DNA of 64,000 bases from Mesostigma viride. Its lineage: Eukaryota > Streptophyta > Mesostigmatophyceae > Mesostigmatales > Mesostigmataceae. Under the pieces are notes generated by a model, which did no database searches, was not told the DNA's origin, and saw only the letters and a list, made by a program, of their open reading frames with translations. Shown piece after piece: positions 50,985 through 61,651 of the stretch (position 1 is the first letter of the stretch; every line of letters begins with the position of its first letter). The stretch covers positions 1,822,619 to 1,886,618 of the forward strand of contig RPFO01000276.1 of the NCBI GenBank assembly GCA_009746045.1, in the 5' to 3' direction. The translations under genes and the position numbers were made by a program.

Positions 50985-52406
50985 GCCCGCGGGGGGCGTC
51001 CACATCTTGTGGTTGATCATCAGGTCCCCGCCCCTCCAGTATGTACACCTTGGGCTTCTGGGGGTCCTGCTTGTGGCGGAGGTATTCCGGCCACAGGTCG
51101 CGTCGCGGCTGCTGCTGAGCGGGGGTCAGGTCGTCGTCCAGCGTCCAGGTTGAGGTCGTACGTGCAACCGCTTGCGACGGGAGAGGAACGGCTGCTTGTC
51201 CTCACGGGAGGGGAAGGTGAGCAGGACTGGTGGGGGAGCCGCCTTGTCCCGTGAGTGGGGAAGGCGGTGACACGTCCCACGCAGTTCTATACCTCACCTA
51301 CCAGGCCCATGAGGGTAAGGAGCTGGTCCTTGAGCTCGTTGGCAAGGGAGGTTGATGTCTCTGACACCTGGCTTCTGGGGGAAACGACGCAGCACCACTT
51401 GATCGGCACTCGCGGCGAGCGCGGTCGGTGACCTCCCGTTGCTGGGCCTGGCCGGGTGGTCCTCCAGCTCCTGGAGCTTCGTGCATGGCGATGGCGTCAG
51501 TAAGTGGTCGCTTGAAAGGCGGTCGCTGACCGCAGCAGGTCAGCGTAGGACAGCGGTGCATGGGAGGTCGCCGGCATCCTGCCGGGGTGGCTGCCGGATG
51601 CAATGGTGGCCGTCTGCTCCGCTATCTTTGGGACCTGTGTGGCCAGGGCCTCGGTGCCGTGGGCGGTGCATGATGGCTTCAAGCTTCTTCATGAGCACGC
51701 CGCACTTGCCCTCCGGCACCTGGTTAAGGCGAGAGACAAGTGCAGCGTGCGTTTCCGAAGCCTGCGCCGCGGTGTGTAGCGCCGTGAACTGGGGTTGTAT
51801 AGCTTGTGGACGACCCGGGTTTCCACATTGGAGACCCGGGCCTCTACCGTGTTGAGCGTGGTGTTCAGCGATGTCATCTTTTCGGCCAGCGGCCAGGTCA
51901 CGTGCTCCTCCAGCACTGCGCGGATGTCATCCTTGCAGAGGGAGGGAGCCGATGGGGCTGCCGGCTGTGCGGGGGCTGGGGCGCTGAGCGCTCTGCCGAT
52001 GTCGCCGAGGCTGCGCTGGTAGTAGCTGGTCAAGATAAACAGGCTTTGGCGTGGTTCGTCAAAAGTGTAGAGCCAGGACGTGTCGCGGTAGTCGATAGCC
52101 GCCCCCCCCTTCTGGGGCACGAAGAGCTTCCGTTCCTGTGCGAGGAACTGGAGGACCTCGACGCATTCCTGCGGCGACAGCCCCAGGCTGCCACTCGAGG
52201 AGGGAGAACATCTTGTCGCCGGGCAAGAATTGGCTCCATTTGTGGCGGTCGTGGCATGGTTTCTTGGGCTCAGGCGAGGCGCTTGGCGATGGTTTGGCGG
52301 GTAAGCCTGGCGGCTGGACAATGGCGAGGGCGAGAGGGTTGGGCTGGGCGCTGGGAAGCTGTGCCAGCTCCTTTTCCAGCCCTCGTTTTGCTTTTGGAGT
52401 CGTCAT
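50985..52406 (-). pseudogene. LINE family 2 ORF1, copy B (nearly full length, frameshifted)
   Basis: Begins MTTPKAKRGLEKELAQLPSA at 52406, then (in other frames) SLGLSPQECVEVLQFLAQER, DYRDTSWLYTFDEPRQSL, a coiled coil (TSLNTTLNTVEARVSNVETR), [13 protein letters not shown] and DDDLTPAQQQPRRDLWPEYL. The last part is homologous to copy A at 38.9-39.4 kb. It shows the full ORF1 layout: disordered N-term, conserved block, coiled coil, RNA-binding C-term. Confidence 0.7.
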
Positions 52407-52639
52407 AGCTGCTTGTCACGTGCGTAACTTTGTCGATACTGCGTGTCAGCCGTAACCGCTTATACTGGCAAGTGCGTCTTAAAAAGGCGCATCGAATGTG
52501 AGTGGTCTGACCGAATTTGGGGCTCAGACGCAAAAGATCTGAACTCCGCTTTCAGCCATACCGCCGTCAGCCATTTTTGTAACCCTGCCGCGTTACAGCC
52601 GGCATGGGACACTCGATATCCACACCGCGGAATGAAGTG

Positions 52640-52797
52640 AAATAGCCTAATAAGCGTGCTGCGCCGCAAAGTCAGCTTGTGTGCGGCGGAGCAAGATGTC
52701 AGCCATAGGCCGGGTAATCGCTATACCGAAAGGCGTTGGCGCCAATATGATGTCCAGGTCCGCGCTGACCAAGGGGCCCGCGCTGGCCCTCCAGGTC
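52640..52797 (-). pseudogene. LINE family 2 ORF2 extreme C-terminus, inverted fragment
   Basis: The reverse complement encodes RPMADILLRRTQADFAAQHA and stop, homologous to the C-terminus at 53.4 and 50.75 kb. It lies head-to-head with the next, plus-strand copy. Confidence 0.65.
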
Positions 52798-53640
52798 ATC
52801 AAGGCGCATGTATATCCACATAAATTTCCTCTTGTTCCGGCCGGGCGGCCTTGTGGTAGCTGTGGGCAGCCGCTGGATCCCACGGGGACTCACTACCCTT
52901 GCCTGCATGGGGGGCCAACAGAATCAGAATTGGTATTTGTATTTGCACACTGTCCTCCTGACGGTGGTGCTCGCCATGCATGGTTCGGTCGGTTTTCCCC
53001 CACGCAAACATCCGGCCGGTCCGAGGATGCGGATGGCGCTGCCTTCTATTCCCCCAACCACCGGCCTGACATCGTGGTGCTGGACTTTGAGGGGGGTGGC
53101 CGGCATCTGCTTATTGACGTTTCGGTGGCACGGCCCTTGGCTCTTAGCCACGTGGCTGGGGCCTCCCTCACGGCAGGTTACACGGCGGACCGGGCGGAGC
53201 GGGCCGGCCAAGCTCCTGGCCTACGGCGACGTCGGGCACCATCGTGTGGTGCCCTTTGTCCTGGAGGAGTTTGGGGCCATGGGGCCCCTGACCTCCGCCT
53301 TCTTCAAGGAGTGTTGCCGGCTCCGGGAGGACTGGCTGGACCTGGAGGGCCAGCGGGCCCCATGGTCGGCGCGGACCTAGCTGGACGTCATATTGGCGTC
53401 AGCGCTTGTCGGTGGCGCTGACTCGGGCCATGGCTGACATCATGCTCCGCCGTACGCGGGCTGATTTTGCGGTGCAGCAGGGCTATTAGGTTCCTCCCGT
53501 TAGGAGTTTCCATTGGTCTTATCGTAGTATAGAGCTTTGACATGGCTCTGTATATAGGTTTATAGCTGGGCGTTTGCTTTGGTTTGAGTGATTTCACTCT
53601 GCTGTAAGTAATTATACTTTTAATATAATATATTCATTAA
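52798..53640 (+). pseudogene. LINE family 2 ORF2 C-terminal region and 3' UTR, copy C
   Basis: Cys/His cluster CGSCGQPLDPTGTHYPCLHG, then HRPDIVVLDFEGGGRHLLID + VSVARPL, then in another frame FVLEEFGAMGPLTSAFFKEC, LDLEGQRAPWSART, and the MADIMLRRTRADFAVQQGY end. The R-P-D ... D-V-x-V-x-x-P arrangement resembles the restriction-like (PD-(D/E)XK) endonuclease that ends R2-type LINE proteins. Frameshifts make it non-functional. Confidence 0.65.
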
Positions 53641-53689
53641 AGAATGATATAAAATTACGGTGGTGAGACTGTTTAGCATATATGTTAAA

Positions 53690-53900
53690 AATATAATTAC
53701 TTACAGCAGAGTGAAATCACTCAAACCAAAGCAAACGCCCAGCTATAAACCTTTTAGCATATATGTACTACTATGCCAATCTCACCGCTCCGTAATTTAT
53801 CATTCTCAACGAATATATATTCATTGAGAATGATAAGTTACGGAGGTGAGATTGGCATGCAACATAATAAGGAAAAACCGGAAAAGAAGAAGAACCTGAA
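53690..53900. repeat. Inverted LINE 3' UTR fragments
   Basis: 53,695-53,752 is an inverted copy of the 3' UTR end found at 53,560-53,620. 53,785-53,850 forms a hairpin (TCATTGAGAATGATAA ... inverted) whose sequence recurs at 58,940-59,000 and 60,120-60,160. Confidence 0.6.
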
Positions 53901-53904
53901 GAAA

Positions 53905-54615
53905 TTAATAGGAATCTGACACGGACACCCACGGTCGATCACGCCAGCTGCACAAGGTACAACTAACTACAGCACAAAACTACGACACGCAGCACTGAAC
54001 ATGCATCGCTGCCGGCCCACCATGCAGGCCTGGGAGGTACATATCTACTAGACCGCATGGGTCGACGCGACAAAGTCGGCCCGGGTGCGGCGGAATAACA
54101 CATCAGCCACGGTGCGAGTGACGGCGAGTGACAGGCGCTGCCGCCAATTCGAGGACGTACCACGTGCGGGCAGACCACGGGGCGGTCTGACCCTCGAGGT
54201 TGAGGCGGTCTTCACGGCGCTGGCCTGGCAGCAGCACTCGTGGAAAAACTCCGCTGTCTTGGGGCTCATGGGCATGGCCCCGAACTCCTCAAGGACAACT
54301 TAGGGGATGACTGCATGACTAGGGGATGACTGTGGGCCCCGGTAGGGCCCCACATTGCCGTATGTAGGAGGCAAACTTGCTTATCGCGCTCAGCCACAGC
54401 GGCAGCAGCGCTGGCATCCACAGCCGCCCGCAGGATGTGGCGACCGGAGAGCGGCCGAGCCACGCGAGACATATCGATGAGCAGGTGGCAACCCCGCTGT
54501 GATGAAAGGTTGCGGGGCAAACAGCTGGTGGCGGAGAGCGATGGCGTAAAGGGCCGGAACCAGCGTGAACAAAGGGCTCATGGGGAGGGCGCGCAGGAAT
54601 GCGGACCCCACACTA
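53905..54615 (-). pseudogene. LINE family 2 (second subfamily) ORF2 C-terminus, copy D
   Basis: Minus strand: FLRALPMSPLFTLVPALYAI + ALRHQLFA, CHLLIDMSRVARPLSGRHIL, then FHECCCQASAVKTAS, SNWRQRLSLAVTRTVADVLF + RRTRADF. It aligns with copy E at 59-60 kb. Frameshifts and deletions throughout. Confidence 0.65.
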
Positions 54616-54616
54616 G

Positions 54617-55577
54617 TTAGTTAATATTGTTCGGAAACCTTTTGCCACTTGGCTTCTAAGGTTCCGCACAATATTACCAGCGTCCAGCGATAACCACTCG
54701 CTGGTACACTCAAGTTCATTCCGGAGAAGCGCGCTAGCCAAGTGGCAAAAGGTTTCCGAACAATAATAACTAACTAAAACCTAGCCTCTTGGGGCGAGGA
54801 CGAATCACTAGGCTCGGAACACCAGTAGATATGAATATGATCGAATATGAGCACTCCTTGGCGCAAATATCGATATGAATATGAGCGCTCCTTGGCGCAA
54901 ATATGATTCAAATATGAGCGCTTCTTGGCGCACACATGAATAGAGCCGGGTGCCAAATCGGAACGAATTAATATTCCCCAAATAATCCGCTTCCGAGTGG
55001 ATTCGAACCTGCGCCCCGCAAGGGTCAAGGTCTTAGTTAGTTAATATTGTGCGGAAACCTTTTGCCACTTGGCTTCTAAGGTTCCGCACAATATTTACTA
55101 ACTAAGACCTTGACCCTTGCGGGGCGCAGGTTCGAATCCACTCGGAAGCGGATTATTTGGGGAATAATTCGTTCCGATTTGGCACCCGGCTCAGTATTCA
55201 TATGTGCGCCAAGGAGCGCTCATATTCGAATCATATTTGCGCCAAGGACCGCTCATATTCATATCGATATTTGCGCCAAGGAGTGCTCATATTCGATCAT
55301 ATTCATATCTACGGGTGTTCCGAGCCTAGTGATTCGTCTTCGCCCCAAGAGGCTAGGTTTTAGTTAGTTAGGGTTAATATTGTTCGGAAACCTTTTGCCA
55401 CTTGGCTTCTAAGGTTCGGCACAATATTACCAGCGATAACCACTCGCTGGTACACTCAAGTTCATTCCGGAATGAACTTGAGTGTACCAGCGAGTGGTTA
55501 TCGCTGGACGCTGGTAATATTGTGCGGAACCTTAGAAGCCAAGTGGCAAAAGGTTTCCGAACAATATTAACTAACTA
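54617..55577. mobile_element. Composite fold-back element pair with tRNA-like B-box bodies
   Basis: Three palindromes (about 54,617-54,775; 55,033-55,105; 55,362-55,577) carry the same hairpin core GGAAACCTTTTGCCACTTGG / inverse. Between them lie two inverted copies of one 250-bp body (54,778-55,030 minus, 55,107-55,360 plus). The body contains GCGCAGGTTCGAATCC, a good Pol III B box, then GATTATTTGGGGAATA and four TTGGCGCAAATAT-type repeats. The right palindrome is almost perfect, with arms of about 105 bp. Confidence 0.75.
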
Positions 55578-55840
55578 CGCTCCCCTCAAGGGAAACGGAG
55601 TGAAGCCAAGCCTTCCCCTGATCGTTCAAGCTCGCATGCAGACCCATCCAGTCGGCACAGTGTAGTAAACCCGCGTAGGTCTGTTGTTGTTTTTCATGAA
55701 CGCAGGCAGGGAAGACACTATACTATAGGACTGACGACACTGAGTACGTGGACACGCCGGGCGTGCCCCGGGGCAGGCGACGGTGCATGGACGGCCTGCA
55801 TGGACGGGGCGCACGAGGTCGCAGGCCTGCTGGATCCCGA
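55578..55840 (-). pseudogene. Fragment of LINE family 2 ORF2 interior
   Basis: The 90 bp at 55,585-55,670 (AACGGAGTGAAGCCAAGCC; AGACCCATCCAGTCGGCACA) is the inverse of 59,068-59,150 in copy E, so this is a small ORF2 piece. The remainder to 55,840 is unassigned. Confidence 0.5.
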
Positions 55841-56213
55841 GGTTAAATAGTGCCGGAACCTTTTGCCCACTGAGGCAGAAGGTTCCGGCACTATTTAACC
55901 TAACTAAAACCTGTGCACCTTGGAGGTCAGGGGTTCGAATCTGGGCAGCTCTGGCGTATTTACATTTGCGTGCTCGATCAGTGGCCTAGGCGGATATTCA
56001 ACCCACCCTCCACGAGGCCAGGTTTTAGTTAGGTTAAATAGTGCCGGAACCTTTTGCCCACTGAGGCAAATCGGTCCGTCACACTATTTTGCCCGGAATA
56101 ACCATCGGCCGAATGAACTTGGGTGCTCGGAAGTGGTTATTCCGGGCAAAATAGTGTGACGGACCGATTTGCCTCAGTGGGCAAAAGGTTCCGGCACTAT
56201 TTAACCTAACTCC
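55841..56213. mobile_element. Second composite fold-back element with B-box body
   Basis: A short palindrome (55,841-55,906; core CCGGAACCTTTTGCCCACTG), a 118-bp body with TCAGGGGTTCGAATCTGGG (B-box-like) ending CCAGGTTTTAGTTAGG, and a long palindrome (56,025-56,213) with the same outer arms plus an extra nested arm (CACACTATTTTGCCCGGAAT). Its hairpins are related to, but distinct from, those at 54.6-55.6 kb. Confidence 0.72.
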
Positions 56214-56219
56214 CTGGGG

Positions 56220-57108
56220 GCTGCACCATACCCACCGCGCCATGATAACGTACGTGCCTTGGTTGGGTCACTGCCCGTAGGTTCCCCCCCAGCGTATAAG
56301 ATGCGTCGGCAGTCGACCGGGTGCCTACCCGACCGACGTTCGGCTGCAGCTCGTCATCCTGTGCCATTTCCCCGTCGCCCCGCCGTTGACCGCTTGGTCC
56401 GGCGCGTGGCTGACTGGGTTCAACGTTGCGTAGCGGACCTGTCCCGCTGCGCTCGATCTTCGTCGAAGTGCCCGCGTTGGTCGCGCAGCGCCTCATGTCG
56501 CCGCGCTTCCTCGGCAGCGGCCTCCTCGTCGGCAGCCTGCCTGGCCTCGGCGTCGCGTTGGGCCGCAGCTTGGCAGGCGCGTGCAGCTTCCATGGTTACC
56601 TCCGCCTGCCGCCGTTGCTCAGCGCGCTCCGTAGCACGCCTCGCTTCAGCCGCAGATTCCGCGCGCTCCAAAGCAAGTCGCACAGTTTCTTCAACATTAA
56701 GCGTCGCCTGTTGCGATAACTGCGTCGCTTGCTGAGCTCGAAGTGCCGCCAGCTCTGCGGCTTGCTCTTGCAGCAGGCGCAGCACTTGGGTAAGAGCACC
56801 ACCGTCCCCTGCCGAGGAAAGGGAAGGCGCTCCATTACCTAACAAAGCAATGTCCGCACTATAGTGCCGAGAAGACCGCTGGGCGGGTCAGTTGCTTGAC
56901 CGCCCGTAGCTGCCGGCGCTGACCCACCACTGCCTGATGCTGTGGGGTCAGTTCCTGACATGTTGATGTTGGTATCGACCGGCCCTGGAGAGCTCCTGCC
57001 CGTCGGTGTCGACGCCCGTGTTGGCACAGCCGGCGTGGCTTGCCAAAAACGCTGTGACCGACCTAGTGTGATATGACATAAACTGCCACAACCACTACTA
57101 AGTTGCAA
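56220..57108 (-). pseudogene. gag-like N-terminal relic with long coiled coil
   Basis: The minus strand encodes MSGTDPTASGSGGSAPAATG, then SAGDGGALTQVLRLLQEQAA and a long Ala/Glu/Arg coiled coil (RLALERAESAAEARRATERA; QAAADEEAAAEEARRHEAL by composition), then RRTKRS and a stop-rich end. Composition and a Met inside a disordered Ser/Gly/Pro leader resemble gypsy-type gag N-termini. It could be an unrelated host coiled-coil protein. Truncated at the fold-back element. Confidence 0.4.
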
Positions 57109-58920
57109 CGGTCTAATCTGAAAGACTTAATGGTTGATCAGGCCACTATGCCGGTGCTAGTCTTCCCCAGAAAACTGCACACCGTCTCTCTTTTCTGAAA
57201 TGAAAAATTTTCCTCAATCGCTATCATATCTGATTTGAAGTCTAAAAGCTTTCAATTAAATCCTGCGTCCAGGATCCTTTGCAGATGGAGGTAGTCTCTT
57301 TCATGTAAAGAATGAGCAGACGCTTACCATGCGTCGCTCTAGACCCCCGTTGATCGATTGGCCACGATCGATTGACCAATTAAGGACGCCTATTGAGATG
57401 TATCCCTCTGCTCTAGAAACTGATAGCCTCGTGACTTGTCCCATGGATAAATCAGATGGTTCACAGCTGCAACTTGAATTGCACTTTTTAATTAAGTATA
57501 TTGGTAGTCGACCTTGTACAATCACATCCGCAATTGTGTTGCCCACGACTGAGGACGAACACACCCTACACAAGGAAACGGATGTCAACAAGCCTTGCCT
57601 CAAGATGTGAGGACAAACGAAGGCTCGACATGAAGGTACATGAAAGAGACTACACGCTGCCGGTGTCTCTTTCCCACACATGTAGTCAAGCCCACACGAG
57701 TCACCAAAGCAACACACGCTTGACACACGCTTGTCAGAACACGATAAACGTTTGTCGTGATTCCTGACACAACAAAACCGCATTCCAGAAATGCCGTCCT
57801 GACATTTTCACCAACCAAAAGAGCATCTAAAAAATGGCATCATGGCAAACTAAAATTGCCGCATCACTGCCCGTTTTATCTGGCACAAATCCAAGCATTT
57901 TTCTGTCAAGGACATATCTAGTAATGAGTGCCGAACGACCAAACCTGAAGGTCGCAGCATATAATATCTTTCACACGATCTGCACTTTCACTCGTGACTG
58001 GCGACGCAATCGACGCTTCAAATGACACGTGTAAAGGGTTGTCATAAGCTGCGGCATCTGTGCCATAAGAGGTAGTAGCCAGGTCGAAATCCTGCCAGAA
58101 ACACAATCCCGCCTCCCCTCTAGCCTAGGCTCCACCACGCCCTTACTTCCTAATTCCTGGACAACCCACATAACGTTGTCCAGGACCTGTCTCAACCAAG
58201 TCCTGACTGTGCATCGCGCCTATATATTGCCTGAGCGCCCACGCTATTCCAAGCATAGCCTAACCAGCGCATCTCTGACAGTGTCCCAATAACTACTGGT
58301 GTGCTGATTCTGTCGGACGCATCTCCATGCGTAACTCACGCACTGGCAGCGTCCCTACGCTGACTGCTCGATCCGATGTGGTCTGCATGTTGCTATCAAC
58401 AAGACCTATACTGCATTACTGTAATAATGCCATTCCAACCCTTGTCACCCGTAGTGACCTGTCGCATAGCTATTGCCTGCACCAAGATGAAATTAAGTGC
58501 ATGCTTAGCTTTAATACCGACTTCCACGCATAGCATCGCTATCAAACGAATTGCTTCACAGCGATTCCTGCATTGCGTCCTTTGGCAATCATACCCCGAG
58601 CCTGGCTAGGGTCTGTTACGACACGAACATTCACAACACAAAAGAGTACACCGGTAAAAAGTGTACCAGCTGCCAGTGCCCTTGGCCCGATATTGTATCT
58701 TGTTGAGTCGACTGGCATTGGAACCGTTGGTATCCGGGGGTAATGCCACAACCCCCTCAGTTGAACTGCTTTAGCGCTACAACGTCTCCGTAAGTGTTTC
58801 CCACACCAGTTGTCTATATTGCGCTAGCATTCTTGGCTACCGTATCCATGGCAGCACCGAGCGACCCGCCATCGCTATAATGTATCCTCCCTGTGTGCGG
58901 ATGATCTAGCTCACGGACGT
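57109..58920. other. Non-coding stretch without recognisable features
   Basis: Mixed-composition sequence with only short ORFs (under 95 codons) lacking codon bias or family motifs, for example 57,329-57,610 plus and 57,301-57,783 minus. No repeat shared with the rest of the window was seen. Confidence 0.5.
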
Positions 58921-58934
58921 GACAAGAAGAACCC

Positions 58935-60235
58935 TGAAGAAATTATAAAAATTCATTGAGAATGATAGATTACGGAGGTGAGATGCGCATGCAACATAAG
59001 GAAAACCCCCATAACTGGGAGAATAACCTAGCTGAAGAAATTAATAGTATATATACTACATAGCTGTGCCGACTGGATGGGTCTGCATGCGAGCTTGAAG
59101 GATCGTCAGGGGAAGGCTTGGCTTCACTCCGTTTCCCTTGAAAGGGGCGTGGGGGGCGCATTCCTGGCCGGGTGCCCTCCCCATGAGCCCTCTGTTCACG
59201 CTGGTGCTGGCTCTTTACGCCATCGCTCTCCGCCACCAGAGTGTTCGCCCCGCAACCTCTCATCACGTCGGCAGGTGAGTCCTGCGGCAGGCCTGCGGGC
59301 TTGCTCTTGATACTACTGGGACGCACTTAGTACATCGCGTGCATGGGTGGCCAGCCGAACCAGAACTGGTTCCTCTGTCTCCATACCGCTCTCCTCCGGG
59401 TGGTGTGTGCCATGGTTCGGTCGGTCGATTTCCCCACTCCACCATCAAGTGCGAGGACGCGGGTGGGGCCGCCCTCTATACTCACCCATGCAACCACCGC
59501 CCCGACATTACCGTGCTTGACTACGATGGGCAGGGTTGCCACCTGCTCATCGATGTCTCCGTGGCTCGGCCGCTCTCCGGTCGCCACATTCTCCGGGCGG
59601 CTGTGGATGCCGGCGCTGCTGCCGCTGTGGCTGAGCGCGACAAGTTTGCCTCCTACGGCAATGTTGGGCCCCACCGGGTCATCCCCTGAAGTCGTCCTTG
59701 AGGATTTCGGGGCCATGGGCCCAAAGACAGCGGATTTTAATTTTCCACGAGTGCTGCCAGCGTCGTGAAGACCGCCTCGACCTCGAGGGTCAGACCGCCC
59801 CGTGGTCTGCCCGCACGTGGTCCTCGTATTGGCGGCAGCGCCTGTCACTCGCCCTCACTCGCACCATGGCTGCATGCATGATGTGTTATTCCGCCGCACC
59901 CGGGCCGACTTTGTCGCGACCCATGCGGTCTAGATACCTCCCAGGCCTGCATGGTGGGCCGGCAGCCATGCATGTTCAGCACTTGCTGCGTGTCGTAGTT
60001 TTGTGATGTAGTTAGTTGTACCTTGTGCAGCTGGCGTGATCCTTGGATGTCCGTGTCAGATTACTATATTAATTTCTTCAGGGTTCTTCTTCTTTTCGGG
60101 GTTTTCCTTATGTTGCATGCCAATCTCACCTCCGTAACTTATCATTCTCGATGAATTTTGTCAATATATATAGCTGGGCGTTTGCTTTGGTTTGAGTGAT
60201 TTCACTCTGCTGTAAGTAATTATATTATTATAATA
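58935..60235 (+). pseudogene. LINE family 2 (second subfamily) ORF2 C-terminus and 3' UTR, copy E
   Basis: After an inverted 3' UTR scrap (58,935-59,040), the plus strand encodes GAFLAGCPPHEPSVHAGAG, MGGQPNQNWFLCLHTALLRV, HRPDI-like and CHLLIDVSVARPLSGRHIL (frame 59,339), AAAAVAERDKFASYGNVGPH, LEDFGAMGPKTADF and RQRLSLALTRTMA. The 3' UTR ends with TTTGGTTTGAGTGATTTCAC, also found in the other subfamily. Frameshifted. Confidence 0.65.
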
Positions 60236-61651
60236 TATATAGCCCTGAGAGGGGGCATATCCGGGTTTGTAATACATTCTGAGCTACAACCTGCAGGTGC
60301 ATGGGGGGATGTAAACCGCCACCTGCTCTGGGTGCCGGTGGGTGCACAATTGTGCACCTGCACCACCATGATCGATGCATCATCAAGGAGACAACCAGCG
60401 CAGCCGACCAGAAATCGGGAGAATCCGGACCATGGTAGCTCGAGCCTGCCGTTATCTTGTCCGCGTGTTCTAGTCGTTCAGGATGATGAATATGAATGGT
60501 GATGGAAATGTGTAGCCTTGTGCATTGAAATTATGGCTGGCTTACGTGTAGAGAGACCAGATGACCTAGACGGTGGGGCCGGAAACAGCTTGCTTGATCA
60601 GGGCGTGTTTTTCGAGCCACTGGCCGGGAGTGTCTGGGGGTAAGCACCATTGCTGCGGTCATACCTATATATGTAGAAGGCTTGGCATCATTGGGGTGGA
60701 AGATTATTACATGGCTAGGCAACGGCTAGGGCATGGCGTCTCAGCAGAGAGCAACTCTGTGCATGGGCAAAGCATGACAGTTAGTAAATGGAAAGAGCGA
60801 CTTGGTATATTGCTTGAGAGCACTGTGAGCAATGAGCAATGAATTGCTTGGTTCATTAGAAAATAGGTTTACCCTTTATCAACGTTCCTCTCACTGGCTG
60901 CGCCGCCAGTGACCGTTGGGTGCAGACCGTTGGCCCGAGGCCGCACGATGACAGGTCGCAGTCTAGTCACTGCATCGTGTGATCACAGATCAATGCATGC
61001 TGCAGTACGGTCCCTATATCTAGGATACTCTAGTACCGTCCAATGACAGGACACTACGTATACTGGGTACTAACATCTGTCACGTACCCCAGTACGGGCA
61101 AAGTACCTATCTAGGGAAACGTATGCGACTCGACTAGCATTCCTATCTGCATAGCCCACGTGGTATTTATATTCACATACCAACGTAGGTTTACAAGGCT
61201 TATTCATACGTTGTATTCACAATGCCTTTGAGACTTAGTCTGCAGCAAAGCATGGAGACTAACTCCAGTATTGTTTTATTATTTATTTCTGAACGCAGGT
61301 CTGCACCCCCAACATTATTGTTATTGGATCGATTAGGGGATTCGATTAGGGGTACAAAAGAGACATGGCTGGTTGAGCCAGGTTGGTTACAGCTGGCTGT
61401 TCTGGCCAGGTGTTAGATTGCATATTAAATAAGGTGTACACAGCTGGCTGGTTGGGCCAGTTATTGGAGCCGACACGGTTAAGTAAGGTGTATACAAGGC
61501 TTGTGCCCTCAAGCTGCAAATGGATAGAAATCTGACCTAGCCAGCACTCACACCACACAGCAAATGTGTTGAATTTTATGGCGCCCAGCAGCTATCGCTG
61601 TGGTAGGGGGGTGTGGTGGTTGTGTATACTGAGCTATGGCCATTCATTTAT
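60236..61651. other. Stretch without confident features; possible remnant LTR of the right-edge element
   Basis: No coding signal. 60,890-61,230 is rich in short inverted motifs (CAGTACTGGG-type, GGTACC-like) reminiscent of the LTR at 41.6 kb but not clearly homologous. 61,380-61,500 has two or three degenerate 55-bp repeats around CAGCTGGCTGGTTGGGCCAG. Confidence 0.35.

Noticed and set aside
55090-55160. Functional tRNA gene at the GGTTCGAATCC motifs (also 55,930 and 7,430)
   Set aside because: The T-arm stems do not pair well and no A box, D arm or anticodon arm can be drawn upstream; better read as tRNA-derived repeat parts.
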